A stretch of DNA of 64,000 nucleotides from Bimuria novae-zelandiae CBS 107.79 (lineage: Eukaryota; Ascomycota; Dothideomycetes; Pleosporales; Didymosphaeriaceae): contig ML976663.1 in assembly GCA_010015655.1 (NCBI GenBank), positions 1,279,538 to 1,343,537 on the forward strand, in the 5' to 3' direction. Shown here one piece after another: positions 35,915 to 47,800 of the stretch; position 1 is the stretch's first letter, and each line of letters starts with the position of its first letter. Both the position numbers and the translations under genes were made by a program. The notes under the pieces are model-generated. The model was not told the origin of the DNA and did no database searches. It saw nothing but the letters and a program-made list of their open reading frames with translations.

Positions 35915-36740
35915 TTCTCTTTAATAAACTTGCTAACTGTATTAATATTAAGTTTATATTGCTTTATTAGATTAATAGAAAAAAAAGTATTTTTACTTTT
36001 ATATTTCATACACCTCCTATAGCCTCCTAACCTCTCTAGATTATCTATTGTTAGGCTAAAGTATTAGAATTAGATACGTGATTTATTAAGTCTTGATAAC
36101 GCTATACTAATTAAAAATAATTAATTTATTAGATACTGTTACCTAGTATAAAAGGAAGACTTATTAGAGAAAATAATATAAATAAAATCGTAAGTAATAG
36201 GTCTTATACTGTCGCGGAGCAAAAGGCTAACCTTCTGCTCCCGTTGGAGTAGAATATTCTTAACCGTCACATATACTATATAACCCCAATTAGGTAATTT
36301 AGGTATTATAAATACTTAATCGCCTAGTAATACTAGAATAGCCTAATTAATTAGAAAATTTAATAGATCTAATATATAGCACGCTACAAAGACCCTAAAA
36401 TATTTATATTACTTAGTAGGCCTTATTATAGTAAAAAAAACCCTACTATAATCTGTCCGCATAATACTATTAAAAGTAAGTAAAATTATTATAATAGTTA
36501 ATACGTGCGCAGCTGCGCAGGAGGTAAAGATATTATAATTACACTATTAATTATTAACTCTAACTTTTATACTACAGAAGAAGCGCATATAAGTTAATTA
36601 AAATTAAAAGTTTATAAATATTAAAGTTATTAAGGTTATAATTAATTAAGCTAATACTTAAAAAGCTCCTATATTATAATTAACTATATTAAATACTACC
36701 TTAGCTATTAATAGGACAGCTCTAACACTAAGCTTCGTAG
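35915..36740. other. AT-rich RIPed DNA, right edge of the transposon block
   Basis: Protein-like but stop-ridden sequence that I could not assign. A less mutated patch is at 36,211-36,275 (starts TGTCGCGGAGCAAAAGG). Composition returns to normal at about 36,740. Confidence 0.4.
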
Positions 36741-36820
36741 ATATGTGATACAGTTTTAAATATAATATGGCGTTGATCGATTATCGTGACTTTTGTGTGG
36801 GTGATCGTTTTGGTGGGGCT

Positions 36821-36854
36821 GATCAACATTTAGGGGTGATCAATATTTAGGTGC
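36821..36854 (+). repeat. Two tandem 17-bp units
   Basis: GATCAACATTTAGGGGT is followed directly by GATCAATATTTAGGTGC, in the non-RIPed strip between the transposon block and the TAM41 gene. No function can be inferred. Confidence 0.6.
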
Positions 36855-37147
36855 GTCGGCTTACAATATGATTCGATGGCTTCAAGGCACTGGATGAAAA
36901 AGTTGTTGATGATGGTATTGATAATGTGAGCAACCTGACATCAAACTCAGTGAGCACTGCGGCGTGTCAAGTGCAGGCCGGAGTCTTTCTACAACAGTAA
37001 TACAAGCCTGACCCGTGAAAAGCCCTCAAACGGCGGCTGTACGCACCCAAGTCCCTTTCTCGAAATGTAAACCAAGGAAGCGTTTTCGCTATTGTCGACA
37101 GGAAGAGAACAAAAGAAATTGTGCCGAGTGTGGTATGCGCTTCAACA

Positions 37148-38491
37148 TCATGACTTCATCTTCCCCTTCTCCCGCTTCTCCTGAAGATACTTCCAAGCAC
37201 GAGCTGGACCTGCAGTCAATATACCCTTGACGCTTTGCACAGCAGCGGGCCAGGAGACGGTCTGGTTGATCGCCTTCGTGATGTTCATGGGAATATCCGT
37301 TTCAGCCGCGATGCGTCGATCAAAGTCACCGGCTACCTGCTTCTTCAAACCGCCCTTGGCATCGTCGTCTTTGCTTGCCTCGAGCATTTCCTGAAACTCG
37401 CGACCGGGGATGGTATACTTGCGTTGATACTGAAAGTACACTTTCCCTCTGAAAGACTTCGGCAACCGTCTGATCATGTTGGCCCGGCGCTCTATACCCA
37501 TGTCCTGACTGAGCTGAAGATCCAACTTGGGGTCCTCCATCCAGTCCGGCTTGTTTATGGCTTTCTCATCCGCGTACGAAATATTGGGTAGCGACACGAT
37601 TAAGTCGTGGTACAGGAGGCGGAAATTGCGGATCTGGTGGGTCACAATGTTGTCGATCTTCTTAGGATTTTCGGAGCCGTACGTCATGCGTGGGTCTCCA
37701 GTGTAGCTCAGGCCAGTAATAGTGGAGTAGAGCTCCTTCTCGGTGAAGGTCGGTGGGAGAAGGAGCAGCGCGCAGCGCACAGCTGATAAGAGGTTGCGCT
37801 GGTTTGCGACGCGGAGATTGGGTTCTTCGTGGAGAATCTTGACAGGTTTGTGGAGGCGGCCGGCGAGGTAGAGGGTGTCCCAGTCAGTGAGATCGCGGTA
37901 TAGCGTCTCAAAGTTGACGACAGCGTATTTGATCATGGTGCCATTGACAGTGATGTAGGGGTTGAAGTAGACTCCTGCGCCGTATTTGTCCTGAACGTGG
38001 CTGACCACGCCCGACCCCAGTCTTCCGAGGAACGAGTAATGATCCGGGTGTTGACGCAGGTTCAGCCAGTGGAAGTGCTGGGAGAAGCGCGGTGTAAGGA
38101 CAAAATCGATCATTTTGCCTCCTCCTTTCTGCCATTTTAAAATCGCTTCAGGTGGGTTTGGATGCGGCGACTCTCGAAGGAGCGATGCGGTTGCATCGGA
38201 CTGAGGAAAGACGCCGGAGCCATATGCGAAGGCGTACGTAATTGGTGGGAACTCTTTCAATATTCCGCGCAAGCTTCTCTTGAAAGCTTCGTTTGTCTGT
38301 ATCAACTGGTTCTTTCCAAAGTCCTTATATGGCAGCTCGGAGAAGTCGGAAAGCGTCGGGGTATCGTCTGAATCCCAGTCTGGAGGAAGAGACTGGCTGT
38401 GCGGGGTCTGCGAGGTGGCATAACGGCGATTGGCCGGCAGCAGTGGCCGTCTACACCATGCTATCCGTGCTAAAGGGCGTAGTTGAGACAT
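37148..38491 (-). CDS. TAM41: Mitochondrial phosphatidate cytidylyltransferase TAM41
   Basis: A single exon of 447 residues. Tam41 makes CDP-diacylglycerol from phosphatidic acid and CTP on the matrix side of the mitochondrial inner membrane, the first step of cardiolipin synthesis. Diagnostic stretches are FAYGSGVFPQ (nucleotidyltransferase GSG motif, about residue 90), KMIDFVLTPRFSQHFHWLN with the catalytic-site Asp, HPDHYS, and GAGVYFNPYI with IKYAVV. The N-terminus (SQLRPLARIAWCRRPLL, then RRYA) is Arg-rich and suits a mitochondrial presequence. I start at ATG 38491; the frame stays open upstream to 38941, but that extension overlaps the divergent BIR gene and looks like its antisense shadow. 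Ends at KREKGKMKS. Confidence 0.93.
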   Translation of the reverse strand: MSQLRPLARIAWCRRPLLPANRRYATSQTPHSQSLPPDWDSDDTPTLSDFSELPYKDFGKNQLIQTNEAFKRSLRGILKEFPPITYAFAYGSGVFPQSDATASLLRESPHPNPPEAILKWQKGGGKMIDFVLTPRFSQHFHWLNLRQHPDHYSFLGRLGSGVVSHVQDKYGAGVYFNPYITVNGTMIKYAVVNFETLYRDLTDWDTLYLAGRLHKPVKILHEEPNLRVANQRNLLSAVRCALLLLPPTFTEKELYSTITGLSYTGDPRMTYGSENPKKIDNIVTHQIRNFRLLYHDLIVSLPNISYADEKAINKPDWMEDPKLDLQLSQDMGIERRANMIRRLPKSFRGKVYFQYQRKYTIPGREFQEMLEASKDDDAKGGLKKQVAGDFDRRIAAETDIPMNITKAINQTVSWPAAVQSVKGILTAGPARAWKYLQEKREKGKMKS

Positions 38492-38726
38492 GGTGGAGGT
38501 TGTAAACTGGCTGATCTGCGAACGAAGTTGCGAAACGATGACTAAGCGGGCGCCCGCCGTTGCCAAGACACAGGCGTTGTTTGTTTGGACATCCCGCCGT
38601 TCGCGACTTCCCCACGACATCCAACGCACCTCCCGTGGCATACTGCCCGCGCACACAGAATTACACGCCAGTCTTCTGTCAAACGATAAAACACATTCAG
38701 AAATTGACATCGCGCGCGAAATTGCA
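38492..38726. promoter_or_regulatory. Bidirectional promoter between TAM41 and BIR1
   Basis: Only 235 bp separate the two divergent start codons, so both promoters must lie in this interval or overlap the genes. No TATA box is evident. I see no specific factor site that I can name. Confidence 0.6.
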
Positions 38727-40727
38727 ATGGAGGAATCGCTCGGGTCGTTTGCGACCTGGCAGGCGCGTCTCGACACGTTCACAGCACCAAAGACCAAGTC
38801 GCGTCGCCCTTCTTCTACGCGTGGGAAGAGGTCGGTGCCCAAGCTAGCAGTCAAGGGAGGATGGCCGCTGGATTCTCCGCACCCCAACGATCTCGCGTAT
38901 GCCGGCTTTATCTTCAAGCCGACCACAGCAAGCCCTGACAATGTTATGTGCTTCCATTGTCAGACACAGCTGGATGGCTGGGAACCGAACGATACGCCTG
39001 CGCATGAGCATCTCACACATTCTCCGAATTGCGGCTTCGCCATCAACGTGTGCATCCGCATGAGGGGCTCCGACCCCGGACGAACAGAAGACGATCCGCT
39101 CAGCGAGCGCATGATGGAGGCGCGCAGGGAGACCTTTCAGGATCTGTGGCCTCTCGATGCTGCTGCAGGATACCCCAGCATTGGACAGGTATGTCATGTC
39201 ACGCCTTCCGTCCGATCTGCCACTGACTCCACGTAGATGGCCGAAGGCGGGTGGTACTACGACCCTAGCGACGAATACCCCGATGGTGCCACATGCCCTT
39301 ATTGCAGCCTGTCTCTCGACTCTTGGGACATTGGCGATGATCCGACCGAGCAACATCTCAAGCGCGCCGACGACTGTCTGTTCTTCACCCTCAAAGAATA
39401 CTACCATCCTACACAGCCTCAGAAGAAGGCCACGCGTGGCAAGCGGGCATCTACCAGGTCATCGACCGCCAGTACAAAAGCGAAGAAGACTACGCGCACC
39501 AAGAAAGGAGTCGCAAAAGATCTCGATAAGCCACTACCTCCTCCGCCCGATGAGACCATGACAGACTCCATTATGGCATCATTCCCCGAGCCTACAAATG
39601 CCTCATTCATTTCTGTCGCCGCGCCGGCGCCTCCCGCAAAACGTGGTCGCAGGGCCAAAAAGGCTTCCACCGTAGACGAGACGATGACCTCAGTTCCTGA
39701 TTCCATCGCTGGAGGACTTGGACTCTCCATGATATCTATTCCTCCAAAGGCGCCACCGGCAAAGAGGGGGCGAAAACCGAAGAATTCGTCCACCCTGGAA
39801 GAAGCTCCTGTGCAGTCATCGTTCGCAGAACCTACTTCGCTCTCAACAGCACCCGCTACCGCCAAAGCACCTGCAAAGAAGGGAAGTAAGGCTAAGAATG
39901 CCACCTCACAACCACAAGTACCAGCAGAGTCTTTTGGGGAGTCCTTCGCTGTCTCGGTGGCTTCTTCAATGTCTAAACCGGCGGCGAAGGGACGTCAAAC
40001 CAGGAAAGCTCCAAAGCGCGCATCTACTGTATCTGCCGCATCCAACACTCGCTCCACACGTGCTGCCAAGCGCAAGAGCGATGAAATGGACGTGGATAAC
40101 GATGCTGACGTGGAGATGGAGATGGAAGTGGAAGCAGAGGAACAACGACCGTCACCAAAGCTTACCCGGATGAGCACACGGCTCAGTGACATCTCCCTCC
40201 CACAATTTGAGTCTACACCACTGCACACACCCAAGGAGTACCGAAAAGATGCGGTGAAGAGCCCCGTTTCAACTTTCAAGAACCCGACGCCGAAGGCAGC
40301 AACTCCCAGGACCGCGGTTCGACCGGGAAACATTCTTCGGAGTCCTTTCCAGAGTTTCGTCAACAGCCCGCTGGGTGCGAGAAGTCCCATACGTGCACGC
40401 CCGCGGACTCCCGAAGGACCCCAAACTCCCGAAGCTGCTCCGTCTTCAGCATCGAAATGGGATCCTATCATCATCTCCAACATCATTGCTGATGCTGGCC
40501 TCGATAAGGAGAATAGCATGGACATCGACATGGCCGATACAACAGAGAACAACTCGAAAGCTGTTCTGGCCAGTCTTACCAGTCCCGAGAAGCGCATGAC
40601 GATTGAGCAGTTCGTTCTGCACAACGCGAAACGGGGCGAGGAGAAATTGCGGCAGGAGTGTGAGCGCCAGATCGCTGCGTTCGAGGCCGAGGGTCGCAGG
40701 GCGTTGGCTGCTTTGGATGCGTATTAG
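38727..40727 (+). CDS. BIR1: Survivin-like BIR protein (Bir1), chromosomal passenger complex
   Basis: Exons 38727-39188 and 39237-40727 (48-base intron GTATGT...ACGTAG, phase 0) give 650 residues. Two BIR zinc domains are visible. The first is about residues 12-110, with MCFHCQTQLDGW, then HEHLTHSPNC. The second is about 130-215 and spans the intron, with CPYCSLSLDSW, then EQHLKRADDC. The middle is a long basic, disordered region with repeated KRGRxxK modules and S/T-P sites, suitable for CDK or Aurora phosphorylation. The end (TIEQFVLHNAKRGEEKLRQE) is a helical segment as in yeast and fission yeast Bir1, which binds the INCENP and Borealin-like subunits. The protein works with Aurora kinase at centromeres in mitosis. 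The start at MEESLG gives BIR1 just inside the N-terminus. Confidence 0.92.
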
Positions 40728-41301
40728 CGGGAGATACCTGTGTCTTGGAGTTTGATGGCGTTTGATGGCATTTTCATGACTGGGGGTTTACAGCCAACGC
40801 TCGGCTATGGTGGTTTTCCTTCTGGGCTTTTGGCGTTTTGGATTGACAACTTGACGTTGATTTTCCTTCTTTCTGGTTTTCGATTCTTGGGGGCTGGCGC
40901 CATACCCCGACCGACCATTGCGGCTTGAGCTCCGCGGTTGTAGGCCTCCTAAGGAGCAGCATTAGCCAGGTGGGAGGTCGGGTTGAGGCGAAGCTGTTGG
41001 GTTTGGGTGTGACGAGGGTTGGTTTTGCTTCTTGTTTATATGGCGGTTTTACATTCGCTGTTCACATAAAGCTGGAAGAGTTTCCTACTGTACAAACGAA
41101 GATGAATCACGACTTCAAACAACGACTCCACGTTCTGTGGTGATGTTTTAACCCAGGATAAACAATGCAGATGAGATTATCGTCGCATTGACGGGGCTGA
41201 AACGCGACCTTGACGCAGTATCACGTGCCTGCGTCGTGCCCAGGCGGGCCTCAGGCGCATTGAGAACTCAAGGCTATGGTATTGAGCCTCAGCAAGCCAC
41301 T
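40728..41301. other. Convergent 3' region between BIR1 and COG7-like gene
   Basis: It holds the 3' untranslated regions of two genes that face each other. No gene or repeat is seen. Confidence 0.5.
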
Positions 41302-42345
41302 TCATATGTAGTTCTCCCGTATCCTCTGCAAATTATCCAAGAAGCCACCAGCACTCCGCTGCGGCGGCGGCGGTTGAGCCTGCAGCTTGGGTACACTCCC
41401 GCTCCTTACACCCCTCTGCCTCTTCTCCTTCTCGCGCTCGATTTCCTTCTGCCTCTCTTCCACTATCTTAACCAGCCCCTCGATGAACTTCCCCCGAGCT
41501 TTCTCCTCCGCAGTACCCTTCCACACGACCGCCAGATCCCGCAACGCTTGTATCCTCGTTTGCGCGGCGTCGGGTCCGCTCTCTGGGTCGCCGGTGACCA
41601 AGTCGGATATCTCGGCGCGCAGGGACGCGGCGAACTCTTTCCCTTTCTGTTCGCGCGTTAAGGCGTCGGTGCCGGGGTCGGGCGCAGAGACGGAGATGAG
41701 GGAGGAGGCGAGGGAGATTTCGGAGGGGGGGAGTGTCCATTGCATGGCTTCGCCGAAGACTTTGATGATGGTTTCGAGGCGGGTGCGGACGAGGGTTAGG
41801 ACGCGGAGTTGGGTTATGTAGTCGGGCGTTGTGGAGTCTGGGTCAGCAGCGGTGGGGTCGGCGGCTTCGCGGGCTTCTTCGGGGATCTTTCCGGTTGGTG
41901 AAGAAGGGCTTGTGGCGTCTGCGTCGTCCTTCTGCTTCTTGTCGAGACGGAGGCCTCCCGGGGCGAACTTCTCCACGTCCTCTTTTAGGCCGTCTGTGAG
42001 CGTTTCGCTGAGCCCGATGGTTTCTCCACGTAGGACTTCGACTTCGTAGGCGAGGCGTGCCCCGCTTCGGAGGATGTCATCGGTCAGCTGTGTGAGGATC
42101 GTGGACAGGCGGGTAGTGTGTGCATTGAGCTGCGAGAGCAGATCCTGGGTCTGCGATGAGAGCTCAGCTAGCGGGACGGAAGTGCCTTGCTTCAGCGGTC
42201 GCGAAGAAACAGAGGACAGCGAGATGGAGGGTAGAGTCGCATTGAGGTAGTCGGCGGGGTCGAATTGAGATTGGAGAAAGGGCGCAAGTGTAGGATCGGC
42301 CACGTGTGTTGACTTGGGCACTGAAGCACTGTCTGGGATGGCCAT
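41302..42345 (-). CDS. COG7-like conserved oligomeric Golgi complex subunit
   Basis: One exon of 347 residues from ATG 42345 (context CGACCATGGCC). The N-terminus has DPTLAPFLQ and FDPADYLNATLP, followed by long helices (LSSQTQDLLSQLNAHTTRLS; ILRSGARLAYEVEVLRGET), the pattern of the Vps51/COG5/COG7 tethering-subunit start. The middle is low complexity, and a basic coiled coil (EERQKEIEREKEKRQRG) is near the end, closing with FLDNLQRIRENYI. These proteins help tether retrograde vesicles at the Golgi. Assignment to COG7 rather than COG5 is tentative. The frame stays open upstream into the transposon terminal repeat (to 42420), but those residues are an artefact of the insertion. Confidence 0.65.
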   Translation of the reverse strand: MAIPDSASVPKSTHVADPTLAPFLQSQFDPADYLNATLPSISLSSVSSRPLKQGTSVPLAELSSQTQDLLSQLNAHTTRLSTILTQLTDDILRSGARLAYEVEVLRGETIGLSETLTDGLKEDVEKFAPGGLRLDKKQKDDADATSPSSPTGKIPEEAREAADPTAADPDSTTPDYITQLRVLTLVRTRLETIIKVFGEAMQWTLPPSEISLASSLISVSAPDPGTDALTREQKGKEFAASLRAEISDLVTGDPESGPDAAQTRIQALRDLAVVWKGTAEEKARGKFIEGLVKIVEERQKEIEREKEKRQRGVRSGSVPKLQAQPPPPQRSAGGFLDNLQRIRENYI

Positions 42346-42403
42346 GGTCGTGAGTGGGTGAGGCTGCGGCTTTCGTAGCGAGGTGTTAGCTTTCGGCCAT
42401 GTA

Positions 42404-44265
42404 CTCGCCCCACACGCCAACCGGAGGTTGGCCCTGCGCAGCCCAACGTAACTTCACAGCCTAACGTAACTTTTTGTCGCGGATTTTTCTATTTTCTTAA
42501 TAAACAACCTATAACCATGCCTAAATATTATAGCGAAAGCTATAAAATTAAGCAGCGTATTTCTAATTATCTCTCTAGTTTTTCTGGCTTAGAAATACCT
42601 AATTTTGCAGCTATAGCACGCGAATGGAGCGTGCCTGTTTCGCGACTTTAAGCGCGCGCTGGAGGCCAGATTAGCCGCTATAACTATAGCGGCACGAATC
42701 TACGACTCTTAGAGACCTAGGATAAAGCGCTAAAGTCATATATACGTTACTACGACACTATTAGCATGCTATACCTTATACTATAGTTAAAAGGTCCTAC
42801 TTAATATATCCTTAATTGCGCGTACCCTAATAGCAGAGCTCCCTTACTTAGTAAGGACTAGCTATCGCGATAGCTATTAAGAAATCTAGACTATCGCCGC
42901 ATAAAGCAGAAGTCGCAGTATATTAATTATATAGTAATAGTAACGTTTAAAGCTTACAGCTATTATTTTATTAAGCTTAAAAAGGTAATATACACCTACG
43001 GCGTCACCCTATTAGACACCTATAATATAGACGAAACCGGCTTCTGCATAGGCGTTAGTAGTAATTAATAAATTATTACTATAGAGTTTAATTATCTTTA
43101 TATCTCTGCGTTAAAGACGTCGCGCGATTATATTATAAGTATTAAATTAATCTTTAGTAATAAAGAGGTGCTTGAACCTATGCTTATTATACAGGCCGTT
43201 AATTACCTTTATTACTAGTATACAAATACGGCGCTGCCTAATAGCTATATAATCGCTATATTAATATTAGGATACGCTAATAACTCTATTTTAATAGAGT
43301 AATTAAAGTTTTTTAAAATATAAACGCGCGCGCGCTAGAAAGGCGTATAGTAATTACTTATATTTAATAAATTTAGTAGCCACCTTACTATTAAGTTTAT
43401 ATAGTTCTGTGATAATTATAAGATACTCCCCTTCTTACTATTACTATATTTATCACATTATCTGCAGCCTCTAGACGTCGTTTGTTTTTAGCTATTAAAG
43501 CAGAATTACAAAAAGGCTATAAAGATAGCCACCCAAACTGGCTATACAGACTTTAATAAAGTTAAATTTCTACATGCAATCTATAGGATTAGGATAGATA
43601 TATTTAAGCGTAGTATAATCCTAAGCGCCTAGGAGAAAGCTAGGATCTTTCTATTTAATCTAGAGCTTGTTTACATGAAGCTGCCAGCACCTATTCGGAC
43701 GCTATCCCTATTAGTTCTATCTGCTGTTAATTCGAGCCCTATCGCCAATACACCTACAGCATATCAGCGGTAGCATCAAAAAATGTCGCGCGCCCTAGAG
43801 AGAAGCAATATAGAAAGCTCGCAATTGCTAATTAATAGTCTCGCGCTAGCCCAGCGCGACCTTATAGATATTACTACAGCAGCTTAACAACGCTAAAAAA
43901 GGCAAATTAAAGATAAAAGGCTAGTATAAAAAGGCGGCGTAGTAACTGTTAAAGCAGCGCGATAAGTAATTAATTAATGTATAAAGCTTAAAGCTTAAAA
44001 GATTGCTTAAAAGGCTATAAAAATATATAAAGACGCCTACTTGCAGAGCCTATAAAATTAGCCCTAATAGGTCCTATCTCTTAGAGAGATGACTATAGAT
44101 CCTGCCCTACTTGCTACACCAACTCCACTATATATTAGCCTATATAATTGAAGTCTACGCTGTCAAAAGACTGGATCAATTTTAATTCTCTATACAAAGT
44201 TACGTTGGGCTGCGAAGTTACGTTGGGCTGCGCAGGGCCAACCTCCGGTTGGCGTGTGGGGCGAG
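42404..44265 (+). mobile_element. Fot1/pogo-type DNA transposon (RIPed), TSD TA
   Basis: Terminal inverted repeats of about 65-70 bp (CTCGCCCCACACGCCAACC... at the left, its complement at the right) bound a 1,862-bp element with TA on both sides (42402-42403 and 44266-44267). Inside each inverted repeat the unit AGCCCAACGTAACTT is repeated twice. Size, TA duplication and the transposase match Fot1/pogo elements. The terminal repeats are nearly identical and hardly mutated while the core is deeply RIPed. Confidence 0.92.
42517..44150 (+). pseudogene. Fot1/pogo DDE transposase relic
   Basis: Reading through stops from ATG 42517 gives an N-terminal DNA-binding part (YKIKQRISNYLSSF, then NFAAIAREWSVPVSR), a CENP-B-like middle, and the DDE domain: TYNIDETGFCIGV near 43,020-43,060, with the first catalytic Asp present, NKFSSHL near 43,370, and SHYLQPLDVVCF near 43,450-43,490. 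The tail is basic. Stops come from CAA/CAG to TAA/TAG and TGG to TAG changes, the typical RIP outcome. Not functional. Confidence 0.88.
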
Positions 44266-44881
44266 TACGCGTGGGGTTTCGCGTTCCCGCAATCCTTGTC
44301 CCAGTGAGGGGCACTATGCGCGACGCGGTGGGGCCGCGAAGCTATCTGTCGCGTCCGGTGTTGTTCAGCATGCAAGCATTCACAAACAAAACCGTCCTGC
44401 CTCGCCCAAAGATTCCCGCTCGTATCTGGTGCAATTCGAACGGCAGCACCAACGTCCAAGCCTCAGTGGGGCGTGTATCCATGAATGCGGGGTGCACGGG
44501 ATGGTGGCTCAGTACTTGGAAGCTTGGACCTCGCGTCTGCCTGGGAGCTCTCATCTTTGACCTCACGTCTGCAGGCAGGCAATGAGCACAGTTGTGAATT
44601 TGACGCTAGACACTGCGTTTGCTTTGCGTTTGCGGCCGCCGGTGTGTCTTATTTTTCACCGTCACTCGTTCACAAACTGAGAGGCTGCCCGCGCAGGCAC
44701 CTGCTGTTTCTGTTGAAGACAAACCTGGGTTGCTCTTTCCCTCTACTTCACCACTCTTGGCGTGTCCGCCTGCCCGCCTGTACGACTGCCTGTTCTACTT
44801 AGACTCTGTCTCGCTCTGCCCTCGTCACTCACGCGCGGCCTGGACGTCAACGCGCAAACTGCAATCCCTCACTCTCGCACA
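44266..44881. other. Upstream region of the PARP-E2 gene
   Basis: Between the pogo element and the ATG at 44882. The stretch 44,740-44,880 is CT-rich, as in many fungal promoters and leaders. Open frames crossing the transposon end are artefacts. Confidence 0.5.
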
Positions 44882-47800
44882 ATGCCGCGTCGGCAGTACA
44901 TCGCCGACCTGAAGAAGGCTGAGGAAGGTGTCTCTATCGCTGGTACGTTTTTCATGCAAGAAAATACCCAGGAGAGGCAGACGATCCTCCAAACCTCCCA
45001 GGCACCGGTCAAGCTTTTGCAGCTATGACGGCCACAGTATTGCCCATGACAAGGCAACTTGCCATATTCCATCACCTACTGTTGAGTCGTTGTCGACGCC
45101 CGCTGACCCATTATAGGTATTTCTAACGTAAAGAATGGCGACAACGATGGAGAGTTCACGTTCGTCTGCTTCGCTGACGGCAAACCATACAAACTACTTG
45201 CGCTCGTTCCCGAAGTATCAGACTATCCTTCTGACCATATGTACATGTTAATTGGACCGGACGATGCCCCGGAGTCGGTTGCGAATGCTCTCTCAGGCAT
45301 TGCTGAATCCGCTTCTGGCAAGAATATCGAACAGTTGCTGGAGTTCGCATCCCGGAAGCTTGACTCAACCGACAAGGACGGTGATCAGCAAATGCTGGAC
45401 TCTCAAGACTTCGGTGACTTGGCGGAGGAGGATTCGGATGACGACGTCGAAGACTTCTTCCCGGACGATGATGATGTACAGAAGCCTTTCTTGATGCCGT
45501 CTCTTAAGCAGTCCAAAGATGCCTACACGCAGTCCTCCGCCGAACTTCGTTCTCGCATACGGTCAGACCTCCGGACTGCCAAAGCTGCTGGTTTCAAAGT
45601 GGGCTACCTTGGCGGTCTCTTGGAGGGTGGAAGCTGCTACGTTTCTGTTTCTTGCCGCATTGCAAAGCTGGGCATCTCCGAAGAAGCCATGCAAGCCTGG
45701 CAAGTGCGGCCGTCTGAGTATCTCGTCGTCATATTCTACTATTCGAACGGTTACAAGAGCTTGACGGACATGGGGGGCTATGATGCAGCGACTGCCCGTC
45801 GTCATTTCGGTGTCAAGATCGGCATCAGCACCACGTATAAGCCAACTATGCATGAAGCGATACAAGCTTTCGCCCAAATCAGTAAGGAGGAGGAACTGAA
45901 GCGCGAGAAAGAACAAGAGCAGGGACAAGATGGCGAATCTCAGTCTCAGGATGCACAGAAAGGCTTCCGGAACTCGTTCATCTCCCGTCCACTGCATGAT
46001 CTGTTGGAGAACCGTTTCCCACAGTTGCTCAAATACCGGTACAATGGCATGTCCTGGAATGGTGCTGAGGAGTTTTATCATGACTCCCTCGGTGCCCAAA
46101 AGCCTTCAGAACTTGGCCTGGCGAACAAATACATGAATCCTGAAGCAGTGAGCACCGCGTATCCATCGCTTGTCACAGCCGATCACATCACAGATGCTTG
46201 GACTGGTAGGGATCATTCACTTCCATTGGTGGGGGTGCAATTCGTCCTACGTCACTTCGTCCGATGTACCGAATTTTGTCTCATCTGCTTCCGCAAGATG
46301 CCAGACGATCTTCAAGCAATCAAACCTTATGTTTGCGAACAACCTCTTTGTTTGTATCAGTACATGTCTCTGGGGTTCGGTCCTAGCATTGAGCACGAAA
46401 TTCTGTCACAACCTAAAGTCGTAGATCTTTTAATTAGCTTCTGTCATACGAGTGCGATCGCTGGCAGGCTGAACGACTTCCCAACTGGATTGAGCTTGCT
46501 CGTACCTCCGCCTAAGGCCTACGAGAACGATTACTTGCAACAACAATCCTACGATGCTTCTGGACGATATAGGCTGGGGGTGCCTGCTCCACAGGAGAAC
46601 ACTACCACGACAGTCCAGGCCTCTGAAGTCAAGTCAGGCACTATGAGGTTCAATCCTGTCACGAAAGAGATCATTTTCGATGCTCCCGAGACAAAATGTC
46701 CCTTCAAAGCAGGCGATTGGATTCTTATACGGGTAACAGATAACAATAATGGCAAGGCGCTGCACTGTCGCGTTGCCGATACTCATCTTTACCCGACCAT
46801 CACGGTCGCTGAACCGGTTGAGCCGTCTTCTGGGCAGATTGAAAATCAAGCAGCTGCCTTACCCTCGAAAAAGGCGCCGACCACTCCGGCAGCTCCCGTT
46901 CGGTCTGAGTTCAAGCAGGCTTCCTACTACCTGTACGATCAGAACTTCGACTCTTTGTCCATCGCGCAGAAACGCGAGGCTATCTATGCTCTGCTCGACT
47001 TGCTCCCCAGCGTCAACGAAATGCGGCAGTATCTTCGACGCAAGAGCCAATCGACGTTAAGCTCTTGGGTGGATCGCTTCTCCCCGGCTGCTCTTGGTAT
47101 CTTACGTTGGATCATCGCCTCGAATCGAGCCTGCATCATGCAGGTGGATGAAGGACAAGATCGCCTTTGTGGCATGCAAGGCTGGACGCAATTCCGATTC
47201 GCGATGGGCGCGCCAGATAAAGAGCGCCGATTCGTACAGGCTGTGCGCGACACGTCGAATCGGTTAGGGCTCAAATATGACACCTTGTTTGCCTGGCATG
47301 GCAGTCCGCTCCACAACTGGCACAGCATCATCCGCGAAGGTAAGACTTCCGCACCCCACTTTGTCAAATATACCAATAGAGCTAACTTTACGACTAGGTC
47401 TACACTTCAAAGACACCGCTCATGGACGAGCGTTCGGCCACGGAGTCTACCATTCGCTAGACGTCAATACCAGCTTGGGTTACTCCTCGATATATGGGGC
47501 ACTACCAGGGAGTAGCTGGGCCAAGAGCGACCTCAAAGTCGGCCAAGCTTTGGCACTCAACGAGATTGTCAATGCCCCGGGTGAGTTCGTAAGCAAGAAT
47601 CCGCATCTTGTTGTTGCTCAGCTAGATTGGATCCAAACACGATATCTCTTCGTTCAGACGCGGAACGACGATTATACTGTTACCTCCGCGTCGAACAATA
47701 CCATCAAAGATGTCGCGCCATTGAACCCTATAGAACAGGATAGCGCGTACACTCCACGAGGAGTCTCCGGATCTCTGACCATCCCGCGGTCCGCTATCCC

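Noticed and set aside
38492..38941. 150-residue N-terminal extension of TAM41
   Set aside because: It is open only because it is antisense to the BIR1 coding exon. The residues after ATG 38491 look like a mitochondrial presequence, and the extension has no family resemblance.
39419..40624. Long minus-strand frames opposite BIR1
   Set aside because: They are mirror frames of the low-complexity Lys/Pro/Ser region; BIR1 has domain support.
42346..42446. Longer N-terminus of the COG7-like protein
   Set aside because: The extra residues are encoded in part by the pogo terminal repeat; the ATG at 42345 has a good context and precedes the conserved start.
44148..44585. Plus-strand open frame of 145 codons
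   Set aside because: It starts inside the RIPed pogo element and crosses its terminal repeat, with no domain.
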